NCBI RefSeq assembly: GCF_036898095.1 | Contig: NC_090751.1 | Location: forward strand, 85,665,628 to 85,729,627 | Direction of reading: 5' to 3' | Length of the DNA stretch: 64,000 nt | DNA from: Palaemon carinicauda | Taxonomy: Eukaryota > Arthropoda > Malacostraca > Decapoda > Palaemonidae | Shown here: positions 11,827 through 22,790 of the stretch, in pieces | How positions within the stretch are numbered: position 1 is the stretch's first letter | How the letters are laid out: each line of letters begins with the position of its first letter | Notes under the pieces: model-generated | The model's database searches: none | The model's input: only the letters and a program-made list of their open reading frames with translations | What the model was told of the DNA's origin: nothing | Translations under genes and position numbers: made by a program

Positions 11827-12720
11827 CTAGAACAACTTCCACGAAAGAGTCCCTCCCTGCTTGAAGATGTAAGCCAGGGCTGTGGTGTTGTCAGAGTCCA
11901 CCTCCACCACCTTGTTAAGCTGGAGGGACTTGAAGTTTATCAAGGCCAGAAGAACCGCCAACAACTCCTTGCAATTGATGTGAAGTGTCCTTTGCTCCTG
12001 ATTCCATGTTCCCGAGCATTCCTGTCCGTCCAAAGTCGCACCCCAGCCCGTGTCTGATGCGTCCGAGAGGAGACGGCGGTCGGGTTTCTGAACAGCCAAA
12101 GGTAGACTTCCTTGAGAAGAAAGCTGTTCTTACACCACGCGAGAGAAGACCTCCTCTCTTCGGAAACAGGAACTGAGACCGTCTCTAGCGTCATGTCCTT
12201 TATCCAGTGAGCAGCTAGATGATACTGAAGGGGGGGGGAGGTGGAGTCTCCCTAACACGATGAACAGGGCCAGCGATGAAAGTGTCCCTGTTAGACTCAT
12301 CCACTACCTGACTGAGCATCGGTTCCTTCTCAGCATGCTCTGGATGCATTCTAGGGCTTGGAAGATCCTTGGGGCCGACGGAAAAGCCCGAAAAGCTCGA
12401 CTCTGAAGATCCATACCCAGGTAGACAATGGTCTGGGATGGGACGAGCTGAGACTCCTCAAAATTGACCAGGAGGCCCAGTTCCTTGGTCAGATCCATAG
12501 TCCATCTGAGAATCTCCAGACAGCGACGACTTGTGGGAGCTCTTAAAAGCCAGTCGTCTGACGGAGCTGGACACAAGATCATGGTACTGCTGCACAGTCT
12601 GTGAACTGTCAACCATGGGGAAGCGAGGAAGTACAGTGACAACCCGAAGCTGTCTAGACTGTCTGGGTCGTACAGACAACTCCTTATCGGGTTGCTGAGG
12701 TTGCCGCACTGCGTCACAAC
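11827..12720 (-). pseudogene. Truncated RT-RNase H of DIRS-A
   Basis: The minus frame 12717-12304 begins in decayed gag sequence and enters RT at about 12560 with DWLLRAPTSRRCLEIL, just past where YLDD should be. The palm motifs A and B and most of YLDD are deleted. RNase H follows in 12099-11827: LLSDASDTGWGATLDG (first Asp), CKELLAVLLAL (Glu), DSDNTTALAYI (Asp). A frameshift separates the two blocks. Confidence 0.75.
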
Positions 12721-12965
12721 AAGTCACTTCTGCTGGTTGTTGAACGTCTTCCCAGTGACACACTGACTCCGTAAACAAAAAATCCTCTAACAAGGACTAA
12801 GCTTGGACTGCATGTCTTGCAACACAGCTCAAGGTCTATGGGAGCAGGTGTGGTAACAGACGGGGTTAGCGACTGAAGTGGAACCATTACCTTCCCTGGA
12901 AGCATGTTATGCTTAAATAAAAGTCCGTAGGAGGCTACGCAGCTAAAGGCTCCTCTCCAAATGAC
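12714..12965 (-). pseudogene. Second, displaced gag fragment in DIRS-A
   Basis: Reading minus-ward, the gag C-terminal signature (EPLAA, a TAG, then PPTDF, about 12955-12925) is followed by a mid-gag sequence (VPLQSLTPSVTTPAP, about 12885-12840). The mid-gag segment precedes the C-terminal one in the DIRS-B order. Part of gag has therefore been duplicated or transposed within the element. Confidence 0.6.
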
Positions 12966-13164
12966 AGAGTCCTCAAGGGAATATCAGAAGGAGGGAGAAC
13001 AGCACTTTCTCATCTACAGGGACCCTATCCGAGAAAAGCTAAGTTCTCTCAGTGAGGGTTTCACTGGTGCAAAAGCAGCAGACTAGAAGGCAACGTTATG
13101 AAACTGCTTGACAGTCTAGTGAGTTGGCAACAACCAAAGATGTGTGACTGAGAAGCATGCGGTA

Positions 13165-13252
13165 AGGTATGCAGAGCATGCTGTATGCAGAGCATGCTGT
13201 ATGCAGAGCATGCTGTATGTAGAGCATGCTGTAAGGTAAGCAGAGCATGTTG
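13165..13252. repeat. 16-bp minisatellite, about 5 copies
   Basis: Tandem units of GCATGCTGTATGCAGA with minor variants. It lies inside DIRS-A between displaced gag pieces and is absent from DIRS-B and DIRS-C. Open frames over it are by-products. Confidence 0.85.
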
Positions 13253-13713
13253 CATGGCGTGTAACATTTCTCAGAAATTCCATGACCAGTGCTAGATTGA
13301 GTAATATCGCATTACTGTCCATTGAAAGTGCACGTGCCGAGGGAATTAATTAGACTGTTTTGTTGATGAATTTGATAGCCGGCTAAATATACGTACTATA
13401 ATCTACTTCACCTCAGGAAAGGGAAACTCGCCCTGTTGGCAACACTGCATAACTTCATGCATGCTTGCATGGGGTTTTAATATCAACATAATATTTACAT
13501 TACATTCATAACTCATGATTCATTTGTGTTTTGAAGGTATTTTTGCCATATTTGCGATTTTGTTAAAAATATATTGCAAGGAATACATATATATTTTTTT
13601 TATAAGTAATAAGAATAACCTCCATTATCATAATGTTTGTGTAGGCATACATGTATATGATTACAAATGCAAGTCATGAAAGTAATGAGGTGTTATTATT
13701 GTCATTTGTTATT
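13253..13713. other. AT-rich insertion inside DIRS-A gag
   Basis: About 460 bp with no homology to the other two DIRS copies and no coding potential. It separates gag blocks, so it is an insertion or a remnant of another element. I found no terminal repeats. Confidence 0.4.
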
Positions 13714-14184
13714 TCAAAGTTGAATGGGAAGAGGCTCAAGTTGAGGAGAAAGTGGCAGATGCATGCGTTGAGGTGGCTGACTCATAGCATGAGGTTCCTG
13801 CCTTAAGAGTTGCGCTTGCCTCAAGGGTTGAGGTGGCTGCGCAGAGAGAGGCTCTTGACTCACGAGTTGAGGTTCTTGAGGTGTGAGCTGCGAGAGTTGA
13901 GGTAGCGGCTGCGCAGAACGCAGTTCCTGTCTCACGAGTTGAGGTTCCTGAGGAGCTAGCCTCAAGAGTTGAGGCTCTCGCCTTGAGGAAAGTTGAGGTA
14001 GCAGCTGCGAGAGCTGAGGTGGCTGCCTCAAGGATGGTAGAGGTTGTCGTACCTCAAGAGGTTGTTGCCTCGAAGATGGTCTAACTGCAAGAAAATCTTG
14101 CCTCAAGGCATAAGACTCCTGCTCCCATTGTTGAGGTTGCCTTAAGGAAGGTTGAGGTTGCTGCACAACGCTGGTAACTGGCAA
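13714..14184 (-). pseudogene. Gln/Pro-rich repetitive gag segment of DIRS-A
   Basis: The minus-strand frame encodes a highly repetitive 156-residue stretch built of variants of QEPQLVRQE and QPPQLSQLLPQL. The DNA is a degenerate minisatellite around GAGTTGAGGTTCCTGAGG. It corresponds to a Gln/Pro-rich gag linker (VRQPPQPS in DIRS-B) that has expanded here. It is out of frame with the upstream gag block. Confidence 0.55.
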
Positions 14185-14205
14185 CTCCGAACGCGGTAAG
14201 GTAGC

Positions 14206-14814
14206 TTAAGGAACCTCAACTTCGTACGCCTGGCAGACTGGACTGCGGTGAGGCGGAGCGCTCGCAGGAGGAGGTGTAACCTTCTCAGCCTGAAACTCAC
14301 GCATTAAGACCGCAAGCTGCGACTGCATGGACTGCAGCAAAGTCATCTTGGGATCAACAGACGATAAGGTCTGTTGAGGCAAAGCCTTAATAGAAAATGA
14401 GGTCTGTTGAGGCATCGCCTTACCTCTCTTAGGAGGTGTGCAGTCACCTGATGACTGCGGAGAGTCAGAGCTAACCCAATGACTGCATCCGGGTTGTTGA
14501 ACTCTAGAGGACTGGACTTTACGTTTAAGAGGTCTTGAGACCTGAGTCCAGCGTTTTTTCCCCGAAATTTCTTCTGCAGACGAGCAAAATAAGGGCTCAA
14601 TCGTCTGCGGGTGGGAGTGACGGTCTCTGTAAGACACGCCCGCAACCACCGAGGATACTTCTGTGCGCCGATCAAGGCCTGCCGAACCCTTTTGCCCTTC
14701 GACATTGCTTCTCCCCTGGGCTTGGGAGCTTGCAAAAGGTCCCGGACTGGGAGGACGACTGGCACGCACAGAAGTACCCTCACGCACAACACTGACACAC
14801 TTTGCGCTAATCAC
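14206..14814 (-). pseudogene. Gag, middle part, of DIRS-A
   Basis: A 202-residue frame (start ATG 14814). SVRASRPPSPGPFASSQAQG, SRPLKRKV, QQPGCSHWVSSDSPQSSGDC and PPKRGKA align with DIRS-B gag residues about 165-295. The Cys-rich N-terminus of DIRS-B gag is absent. Only MADPSLRRKC at 15789-15760 remains, separated by about 1 kb of non-coding sequence shared with DIRS-C. Confidence 0.75.
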
Positions 14815-15792
14815 TTATCACTTTTGATTTTCTGTTTGCACTTATTTCACTGAACTCGAAACTTTAAGTGGTTTGTACCTGAAACACGCAATTCTATCCT
14901 TCCTTAAAAGTTAGTAATTGCGAAAACAGAATTACAATGTAACAGAAAAATCTAATGAAAGATAAATAATTCAGTGGCTGGAAAGAGACTAAACACTAGA
15001 TCAAATAAACTACGTTTAAAATCTCTCACCGCATAAAGCTTGAGAACAAGAAAAAACTCTAGAAACGTTTACCTTCTTCCCCTAAAGAGACTAGGGAGAA
15101 GAGCAAAAACGATAACAACGTTACTCGCTTGAACGAAACGTTTATCCTCCTCTTTCTCCCTCCGTCTCTATCTCTCTCTCTCTCTCTCTCTCTTGACTTA
15201 GAACCTGAGAGAAGAGCCCAATCATATATATCGTTAAAACATATTATTGTTAAAGGAAAAAAACTGAAATATTTCCCAAATAAAAAGTTCCTTTATTAGA
15301 ATTAAAACCATTAAGCTAAGAAAGAATGAACAAAACGCTAGAAACGGTTACTCTTACTGCAACGTGACACCGTGAAAATTCTCTCTCTATCGTAACGATA
15401 GAGCGCAAGTTGAACGTTCTGAACGTCAACAACTGCAGAGACAAAACAAAACGTTAGTTCAACTTTGAAAACAGTACGAGACTATCAAAGAAATTCTTTC
15501 AAAAACATTAAAATAGCATAATATGTTAACAGGGAAAACCGAAATGACGGGCTCAATGTTAATTAACTTCGGTACCAAGAAAAGACCGCCTACTATTAGG
15601 AAAGGTCAAATATAAACAAATATAAAAATTAATTTTAATAAGTTTATAATAAAAGGAAGTTAATCGAAGAGGCCTATAAAAGGCGGAGAGATATAAAATA
15701 AATCTATAACTTTTGTTAAGCAAAATTAAGAAAGAGAGTCTATACTCTCTTAGACACCAACACTTCCGTCTAAGGGAAGGGTCGGCCATTAA
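14815..15792 (-). other. 1-kb non-coding 5' segment shared with DIRS-C
   Basis: From the remnant gag start MADPSLRRKC (ATG at 15789) to the resumed gag at 14814. It includes a CT/GA microsatellite (about 15170-15193) and CGTTCAAGCGAGTAACGTTG-like sequence. It is clearly homologous to 57541-58590 of DIRS-C, in the same order. DIRS-B instead has about 460 bp of Cys-rich gag coding sequence here. Confidence 0.7.
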
Positions 15793-15977
15793 AAGGTGAA
15801 AGAGAGTTCATACTCTCTTCGTCACCATAATTAATCAAATTAATTCCAAAAGCTAGCTAAGCTAATAATAAAACTTCCTGAATAGCGAAAGCTGAAATCT
15901 TAGAGCAATACTTCACCAAAAACCGTGAACAAGACTCCAAAATTATAAGCGTATCCATGAACGTCTTGCCGGAAGCA

Positions 15978-16156
15978 CGACAGAGGAAAAATTGAGGTGG
16001 TGTCAACAAGAAGTACTGCAGTACCTGGCCACAGGTGGCGCTTGTGAGTACACCCCCCTCTTGTATAGCGATCGCTGGCGTATCCCTTCCGTAGAATTCT
16101 GTCGGGCAACGGAGTTGACAGCTACATGATTATCGGGTAAGATTAATATTGAAAAA
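15978..16156 (-). repeat. Left inverted terminal repeat of DIRS-A
   Basis: The 5' end of the minus-strand element. It contains AGCGATCGCT at 16067-16076 and ends in the tip GATTAATATTGAAAAA. It is the reverse complement of the right repeat except for the differing outer tips. Confidence 0.85.
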
Positions 16157-17930
16157 TTAGCCATTTGGTGGAATTGATTTATGGTGTGTTTGAACTGTTT
16201 TGAACCTGATTATAAAGTACATACTACACAGACTGTGTATATTGAGACTCAAGTGCTCTTTTATTGTAACAGCATATTGTGACTTGTAAACATATTACAG
16301 TACTACATAACAAATTTGGTTATCATCAGTGTTTAATGGTCTGCACTTTTATTACAAAATGAAATGGGGTTAATCATTTATTATTTTCAACCTTGGTATT
16401 TTTTCCTTTTTATCAATGACTTCTTAATGTGTATAGGGATAGTTTTTTTGTTATTTACTTTACAAAATAAATAATTTTTTCTAATCTTTTTTATTTTACT
16501 TTCATAATCTCACACTATTCCTCAATCAATTTGTAATTCAACTCACTGAAATTGTATGAAAAAATTTACCCGAGGTTCATTTGATTGTTGGGTCCCCTTA
16601 CCCAGAACTAAAATAAGGGGTGTTGTCGATTTACTATAGTGCTCCTAAGGCCACTTAGTTAACTGTGGGTTAGTTGGGATCAGGGTCATTAACCCGATAG
16701 TAAGTCTGCGTATTATACCTGGTCACAGCCCGCTAACCATAACGTTTTGGAGAGCATGTGTGAGGTGATCATGCAAGTGGCAATCGCTTCTTACAAAGAG
16801 AAAGAGCAGTGGGGGGCTTGTCCTTCTCCTTCTTCCATTGAACATGCAATTCTAGGGATTCGGAAGTGTCACTTCGTCCCCACAGCTTCGCCGGGTGGTT
16901 AGCCACCGAGTGTGCAAGTGTGCCGAGACAACTAGTGATGCTCAGGATCATGATCTTACGATAAAGTATTCCCCCAAAAAAACTATGCAGGGCGTGTAGG
17001 TGTGTCAAGAGACTCCAAACGACCAGCAGTCTGAGCTTCGGTGATATCTATGGACCCCTGCAAGAGGCAATAGGGATAGCAGCAGTAACAGCAAACTGAA
17101 AACTTTGGTACATACTGCTTCTCTCTCTCTACCATAAGAGAGAGAAAATATCCATTAAGGGGAAGAATAAGGCCGGTAACTGCGTGTGCTTAGTCTGTAC
17201 GAGACGTTAAAACCGATGTTTTTCCCCCATAATACTGCAACTCTTAGAACTTAAGACCGCACAAACTGTGTAAAAAGATTTATACCATGAACCAAGCACT
17301 CCCTAGGATTGTGTCTGCTGATGATTCTTCCCACTAAGAGACACATATTGGCACTCGCACAAAACAGGAAGTTCCTGGAACTCACACTATCTCGCCCCTG
17401 GGGAGAGAAACTGTATAAGTTATGGAAGCATAACTCCTATTAATCGTACTTCGTGGACTACAGATAATGTCTTCTACAGATTCTTCTTAGAAAAGAAGAT
17501 TCAGCAATGATACTGTGGGGAGTGAGGAGAACTAGAAGTTTGTCTTCTCGAAAGTCGTATTTTCGAAGACGACACTCTTACGGAAGGGCACATATCAGGA
17601 GTTCTTTTCGACAAACAAAGCGCCACAAAAATCAAAGCCAAACATCCTTAGAATCACGTAGTCAATGCCAATGTCGGACACATACGAGAGATGGGGCAGT
17701 ACCAGACATGCCACCCGACAGGAACAAGTTCAGTCCAGTATGTTGCATATCAGCAGGCAACAGGAAACAAATGCAAATACAGTTAACACAAATCACTGCA
17801 TATACTTGCTTCAAAATCCCTCAAACTTGACTGCAAGGACCCATTTCAAACCAAAAGAAAAAACTAAAGAGTAAAATAGCCAGATCCGGACGCCAAACAG
17901 TACATCAGTACTCATCGGCGCCTGAAGTCA
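16157..17930. other. Unassigned repeat-like stretch
   Basis: No gene recognised. A frame at 17507-17830 is Arg/Ser/Gln-rich without known homology, and a CT/GA run is at 17117-17152. The region from about 16990 to 17870 looks like decayed retroelement sequence, but I cannot assign a class. Confidence 0.3.
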
Positions 17931-18095
17931 AAGTGAAGGTTACTCTACCTGTCAGGTGGGAGGAGCTTCCTCACCATCTGGTGACCAACTGTGTGCCTTG
18001 TTAAAAATTTAATGGCTGATTCCAGCTTTGCAGAAGTCATACTCCTATATTAAAGTTCAGCAGTTTGTATTATGTTTAGGAACAAACCTATGGTA
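17931..18095 (+). repeat. Dispersed repeat fragment (GCAGAAGTCATACTCCT family)
   Basis: Contains GGTGACCAACTGTGTGCC, then TTAATGGCTGATTCCAGC, then GCAGAAGTCATACTCCTA. The same ordered motifs recur at 29055-29160 and, in part, in the MITE at 39820-39915. This is therefore one end of a MITE family shared across the window. Confidence 0.5.
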
Positions 18096-18899
18096 TTGTA
18101 TACAGTATGGTTATGTAATACTTGATATGAAATGCATAAAACAATTGTAATATAGTAATACAGTCATTAACGATAACAGTATTACCCGTAAGGCATTAGG
18201 GATCTAGTTTGGTTATCCCTCAATTGTGGCAGATCCCCTACGCCCTACAAGTCGTCTCTTTAGTCAAACAATGCAGACACCATCAGAGTAAAAAATACGA
18301 GTTCAGAGAACATGTTTCATATGCAGGCATGCATTCCTGTGGCAGTAGCAATGCAGCGACACATGCTACAACCAAGAATGTGATGTTACACTTTGTGAAG
18401 AGCCATATTTTGAAAAGTATCATACTTTCGCTGTTTTAAAAAGTTTTTTCAAGACGATAGCCTAATTCCTAATATTTCCGTTTAAGATTTTTTTTTATAC
18501 ACTCAATAATTAGTAAAATAAAAAAAATTACTATATATAATGTTAAAAAACAAAATAGTAACTTACAGCATAAATTAATGTATATATACCAGTATATCCT
18601 TAAAAAATTAATATATATACCCATATAGACTAGTGCAGTATAGAGCAAGTCTACAATACCACTTGTTCTCGCTGGAAAATCGTTATAAAAATATGAAACA
18701 ATAAAAAAGACATCTAACAACATCAATGGAAATTACCCAATGAGTAAATATCCTGTGTGTGGACGCTTTAAATGAGCTACTAACAGAAATTAAATGCTAT
18801 TTCCTAGTTAGGGGACTACCATGAATACACAGTTAATTGCCTCTTAACTATAAAATCATTCCAATAAGCGTATATTAATTTTTTCACTACTACTTATAG
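18096..18899. other. AT-rich non-coding stretch
   Basis: Strongly AT-rich, particularly 18480-18640. Open frames here are hydrophobic AT-driven artefacts. Nothing else seen. Confidence 0.3.
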
Positions 18900-19100
18900 T
18901 ACAATGTCCAGGGTGTATGTATGATGATGGCTCACGAAGAATACGGCAGTGTGATAGGGGATGCTTAGGCCCCCGTTAGGTAAGTAGGTAAGGATATGGC
19001 TTGTAGGTTAGGTTAGCAGGGGGGGGGGAGATTACGTTAGTTAGTGCCCATATTTTATGCTAGCTGAAGGAACTGACCGCTGACATACAAAGGCTCCCAA
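18900..19100 (+). repeat. GTTAGG-type dispersed repeat, copy 1
   Basis: Ordered motifs ACGGCAGTGTGATAGGGGAT, CCCCGTTAGGTAAGTAGGTA, GGCTTGTAGGTTAGGTTAG, then GGAACTGACCGCTGA and CAAAGGCTCC. The same series recurs at 26090-26330, and less completely at 25790-26000 and 49500-49660. Confidence 0.65.
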
Positions 19101-19929
19101 TTTCGCACATGAAACAGAAGGAAAAAATAAGTTTATACTACGGAGCAGTTGTGTCAACAATAATCTCTTGTCATGCTAAAGATCAGATCTGACTTTGGCA
19201 ACTAGGCCTAAGATAATCCAACAAGGCATAAGATGAATATAATACTAAGACAACCTGACCTGGCATAAGATAATATAACAGCCTACTAAGATTCTACAGC
19301 TTTAATCTTAGTAGACCAATTTGTCTAGTAATTCTGCTTGCCCCAGTTAGACTTGGGTGGGTAACAATCGAAACCTTAACTTTTTTAAGGTGGAATAACC
19401 TACAGACTAGGATGTACCATTTAGCCTGTATTAGATGAGACAGAGTTGTGTTAAAGCTTTTAATTTACTGAATTTTTTGAACATTTGAACTATATCTGCT
19501 CTGAAGTAAAACATATGGTCAAGAGTATGGTTTAAAGTCTTGATAGTTTCCGTCAGAACAATATTTTCTAATTAAGAAAAAAAAAATGTTCCTCCTATAA
19601 AAAACACTCCGGATTTCTTCAAAAAGGACATTTATTTTGGAGGCTAATAAATAGCAAGATATTAACCATAATTTTACCCTAAAGTCAAACAAAGTACTGT
19701 CATGAACCCATAGTAGGCCTAGGCCAATCCTAAGGTAAATATTTTCAAAATAAAAACATATTAACAAATTGAAGCAAAATAAAATAAAAGACATAATGTT
19801 TCACTCACCTCTATTAAGGAGATGAAATGTCCACACGCGTATTTTCACTTTGCACTGACACTTAAACCGCAAACACAAAAGCTATTGTTTACTTATTTAC
19901 TAACTGGTTTGTTTTGAATCCAGGTGCCC
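19101..19929. other. Non-coding stretch with a possible minus-strand first exon at its right end
   Basis: No protein-coding gene. On the minus strand, 19808 downward reads GTGAGTGAAAC, a good splice donor, preceded by plausible untranslated leader sequence. See findings. Confidence 0.3.
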
Positions 19930-20177
19930 CAGGGTTGCCAGATTATTTCGACTGAATTATCGTACATGAGCCTTAAAATTGTCGTTTTTCAACCAAAATT
20001 ATCATACACAGTTTCATTATAATTATCAGTGAGTTAAATGATTGACTTATTTCAAAATATTTTAGTATGATTGCTTAATTAAACACATACATACATTGTA
20101 TATACCTAAGGTATGTATCGGACCGGACCCAAAATAATCGTACATGTACGATAATTATCGTACGAATGGCAACCCTG
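19930..20177. mobile_element. hAT-type MITE with 8-bp target duplication
   Basis: Ends CAGGGTTGCCA (19930-19940) and TGGCAACCCTG (20167-20177) are perfect 11-bp inverted repeats. Further imperfect inversion follows (TTATCGTACATG type). AGGTGCCC occurs on both sides (19922-19929 and 20178-20185), an exact 8-bp target duplication as made by hAT transposases. It is 248 bp long with no coding capacity, so it is non-autonomous. Confidence 0.9.
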
Positions 20178-20734
20178 AGGTGCCCTCGGGCCAAACAAAT
20201 GCAGTTCGGAAAGCGCAATGACACTGATGGAGGTTCAGGCACTTTGTTTACGGTTGACGCCCACAATAAATTATATGTTTTTTTTTAAAGCAAATTATAG
20301 TAAAATATCCCGGATGCTTACCATATCTAATCCCAGTAGCTATTTCGATATTTTTATATTAATTGACATTTGAATTAGATCAGAAATAACCTTTTACACT
20401 TAAGTTTACTGTCAAGTTTTTTTTTTCATTTTGCCTGGGAGCTTCGTTTTGACGTGAATAAAAAGGTGTTTTCATTGTTTTCTTTTCAATTTACATTTGA
20501 ATTGTATTAGAAAAAAAAGTCTTTCCCGAGATGTGTGAATTACCAAAGTTTTCACTTTACCTTTATGCTTCGGTTTGACAAAGAGAAACTTTTCTTCCGT
20601 CAAATCCTACTTTCTTCGTGGGAACAGATTAACAACTTTAACACTTTTGAAAATGTCTTCTGTAAATCAACAAGTTTTAACTTATCAACCATTCAATGGG
20701 GGGAAAGTAGCTCAGTAAGGAAATTATAGGCTAT
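20178..20734. other. Non-coding spacer
   Basis: AT-rich sequence with short A and T runs. No gene or repeat end identified. Confidence 0.3.
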
Positions 20735-21400
20735 AAGGAAATAAATAAACTATGGTATACATGAGCAGTAATCACTAAAGAATATGAGATATTTTAAGAT
20801 CAGTAATAAGGTTAAAATAAATCTGTCATATATAAATCACGAAGAGAGACTCATGTCACTTTGTTCAACATAAAAGTATTTGCTATAATGAACTTTTGAA
20901 GTTTCGCCGAGTCAACTACCCGGTTAGAAAGATTATTCCACAATTTATTCACAGATGAAATAAAACTTCTAGAATCTGTGGAGTCTTGAGCCTTATGCTA
21001 GATATGGCAAGACTGTTAGAACTAAATGCATACCTATTACGAACAAGGTGGTACAGTCTGTGAGGACTCCAACGCAATAGAAGGTCAGAATTATGAAAAC
21101 TGTTATGCAACATGCATAACGAACTATATAACTGAACGACGGCGTCAGATATCAATATCCAGACCAGGGATAAGAAATATAATAGTCCGTAAGTTTCTAT
21201 ACCAAAAATCAAGATTGTAGTCAGCAACTGAAGATCAGACAAGAGAGTAATAACCGAAATAAGGTAGGATAAAAAAAAAAGAATTATTACTTTACTATAA
21301 TTTGTCTCTTGGAGTTCCAATAAATAATGTACCCTACTTACATTACTCAATTTAAGGGCTGTTTTCCTGGTCCTATTACACATGGATATTCTTTATGTAA
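20735..21400 (-). pseudogene. Non-LTR retrotransposon 3' fragment
   Basis: The minus-strand frame 21383-20949 contains LCMLHNSFHNSDLLLRWSPH, RLYHLVRNRYAFSSNS. This matches the minus-strand fragment at 53137-52689 (LCMLHKNFHNSDHPFHSDLP). Both represent the C-terminal tail of the same retrotransposon ORF2, with about 300 bp of shared 3' sequence. The copy is 5'-truncated and broken. Confidence 0.55.
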
Positions 21401-21765
21401 AGTAATATATATTCAGAAATTGTTACACTATTTTTTCTATATCATCTTGAGATTAAATGGCCTTTGTGGATGAAGAACCCAGCTCTTCATCCCTCAACTT
21501 GCCCTTTCTCAGAATATGAAAGCATGCGTGAGAGGGGAGGGTCATTTCAACAATCTTATCCTTGTCAATGCTATTAAACTATGTTTCATATAATGCTAAC
21601 ATGTCGAAATATTTATCATTTATCAATTCTCGAATTGGAAGTTTTATTACCAACAGATTGAATATTTATATAGTCGCAATTCATGTCATCCCTAGTATCC
21701 GTGGTCCGTATTTTTTGCTAATCTCTTCAATTCTAAATCGTAAGCTTTATAATTGCTTGAATTCA

Positions 21766-22035
21766 CTATATGATCATCAGGTTTTTTTTTAACTTATTAC
21801 AATTTATACATTTTACCAGCTGTGAGTTACATTCTTTGGTGACTTGATTTCCTGAATATTTCTCGCATACTTTATCATCAGCCTTGAACTTGCATTTTTT
21901 TTTCAAATGTCCATATCTTTGACAATGGTAGCAAGTAATCGCATGGTACCTATCACGTATGTTATAAGTAACCCGATCGCAACGTAACTTTATCACAGTT
22001 ATCATGAATAACCTTTCGAACTTCAGAATCACATT
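21766..22035 (-). pseudogene. Non-LTR ORF1 remnant with CCHC zinc knuckle
   Basis: The minus frame contains CYHCQRYGHLKKKC, a CX2CX4HX4C knuckle, followed by CEKYSGNQVTKEC and CINC. Two or three successive knuckles preceded by a basic stretch are typical of ORF1 (Gag-like, RNA-binding) of I/Jockey-type non-LTR retrotransposons. It is a short piece without flanking ORF1 domains. Confidence 0.6.
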
Positions 22036-22119
22036 TCAACAAGTAGTGACAGTCCCAACGGCAGCAATTTTCTTCAATACCCGAGTTATGTTGTGTTCTA
22101 CAATTTGAATACGGTCCTG

Positions 22120-22790
22120 GCAACATCGATTATTATTATTATTTTCATTACTATTATTACTACTAGCTAAGATACAACCCTAGTTGAAAAGGGAGGATGC
22201 TATAAACCCAGAGGCCCCAATAGGGAAAATAGCCCAGTGAGGAAAGGAAAATAGAATATTTTAAGAAGAGTAACAGCAATAAAATAAATATCTCCCATAT
22301 AAACTATAAAGCCTTCAATAGAATTAAATAGGAACGATAGACTAGTGTCCTCGAGTGTACCCTCAAGCAAGAGAACTCTAACCCAAGATAGTGGAAGACC
22401 ATGGCACATAGGCTATGGCATTACCAAAGGTTAGAAAACAGTGGTTTGATTTTGGAGTGTCCTTCTCCTAGAAGAGCTGCTTACCATAGCTAAAGAGTTT
22501 CTTCTACCCTTAAAAAGAGGAAAGTGGCCGCTGAACAATTACAGTGCAGTAAGAAGAATTGTTTGGTGATCTCAGTGTTTTCAGGTGTATGAGGACAGAG
22601 GAGAATATGTAGAGAATAGGCCAGACTATTCGGTGTGTGAGTATGTAAGCAAAGGGAAAATTAACCATAACCAGAGAGAGGGATCCAATGTAGTACTGTC
22701 TGGCCAGTCAAAAGACCTAATAACTCTGGCGGTAGTATCTCAACGTGTGGCTGGTGCCCTGGCCAGCCTACTACCTCAGCAAAGTTTTCC
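22120..22790 (-). mobile_element. Non-LTR retrotransposon 3' end, minus-strand copy
   Basis: Reading minus-ward it ends with CTCACTGGGCTATTTTCCC, GGGGCCTCTGGGTTTATAGC, AACTAGGGTTGTATCTTAGC and then an ATT/AAT-type tail at 22125-22155. It shares long homology with the opposite-strand copy at 23940-24459 and with 52380-52620. A frame at 22585-22821 on the + strand is antisense to the element and not a gene. Confidence 0.7.

Larger units (their letters stand above)
9520..16156 (-). mobile_element. DIRS-A: full-length but rearranged DIRS-like retrotransposon
   Basis: Ends are defined by the internal complementary region at 9757-9850, whose two halves are complementary to the element's two outer tips. 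The outer tips themselves are at 9520 (ATGTTATTTTCATTAG) and 16156 (GATTAATATTGAAAAA). Inverted terminal repeats of about 160 bp (9560-9715 and 15978-16133) are near identical. Minus-strand order is gag, truncated RT, RNase H, methyltransferase-like segment, tyrosine recombinase. No target duplication is visible, as expected for tyrosine-recombinase integration. Gag and RT are rearranged and the element is not autonomous. Confidence 0.9.

Noticed and set aside
13130..13260. CRISPR-like array at the 16-bp repeats
   Set aside because: Units are contiguous without spacers; it is a minisatellite in a eukaryotic element.
9520..16156. LTR retrotransposon with direct repeats
   Set aside because: The terminal repeats are inverted, an internal complementary region is present, and a tyrosine recombinase replaces the DDE integrase.
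18900..19100. Telomere or telomere fusion from the TTAGG-like runs
   Set aside because: Only two or three units occur, embedded in a conserved dispersed repeat, so it is not telomeric array DNA.
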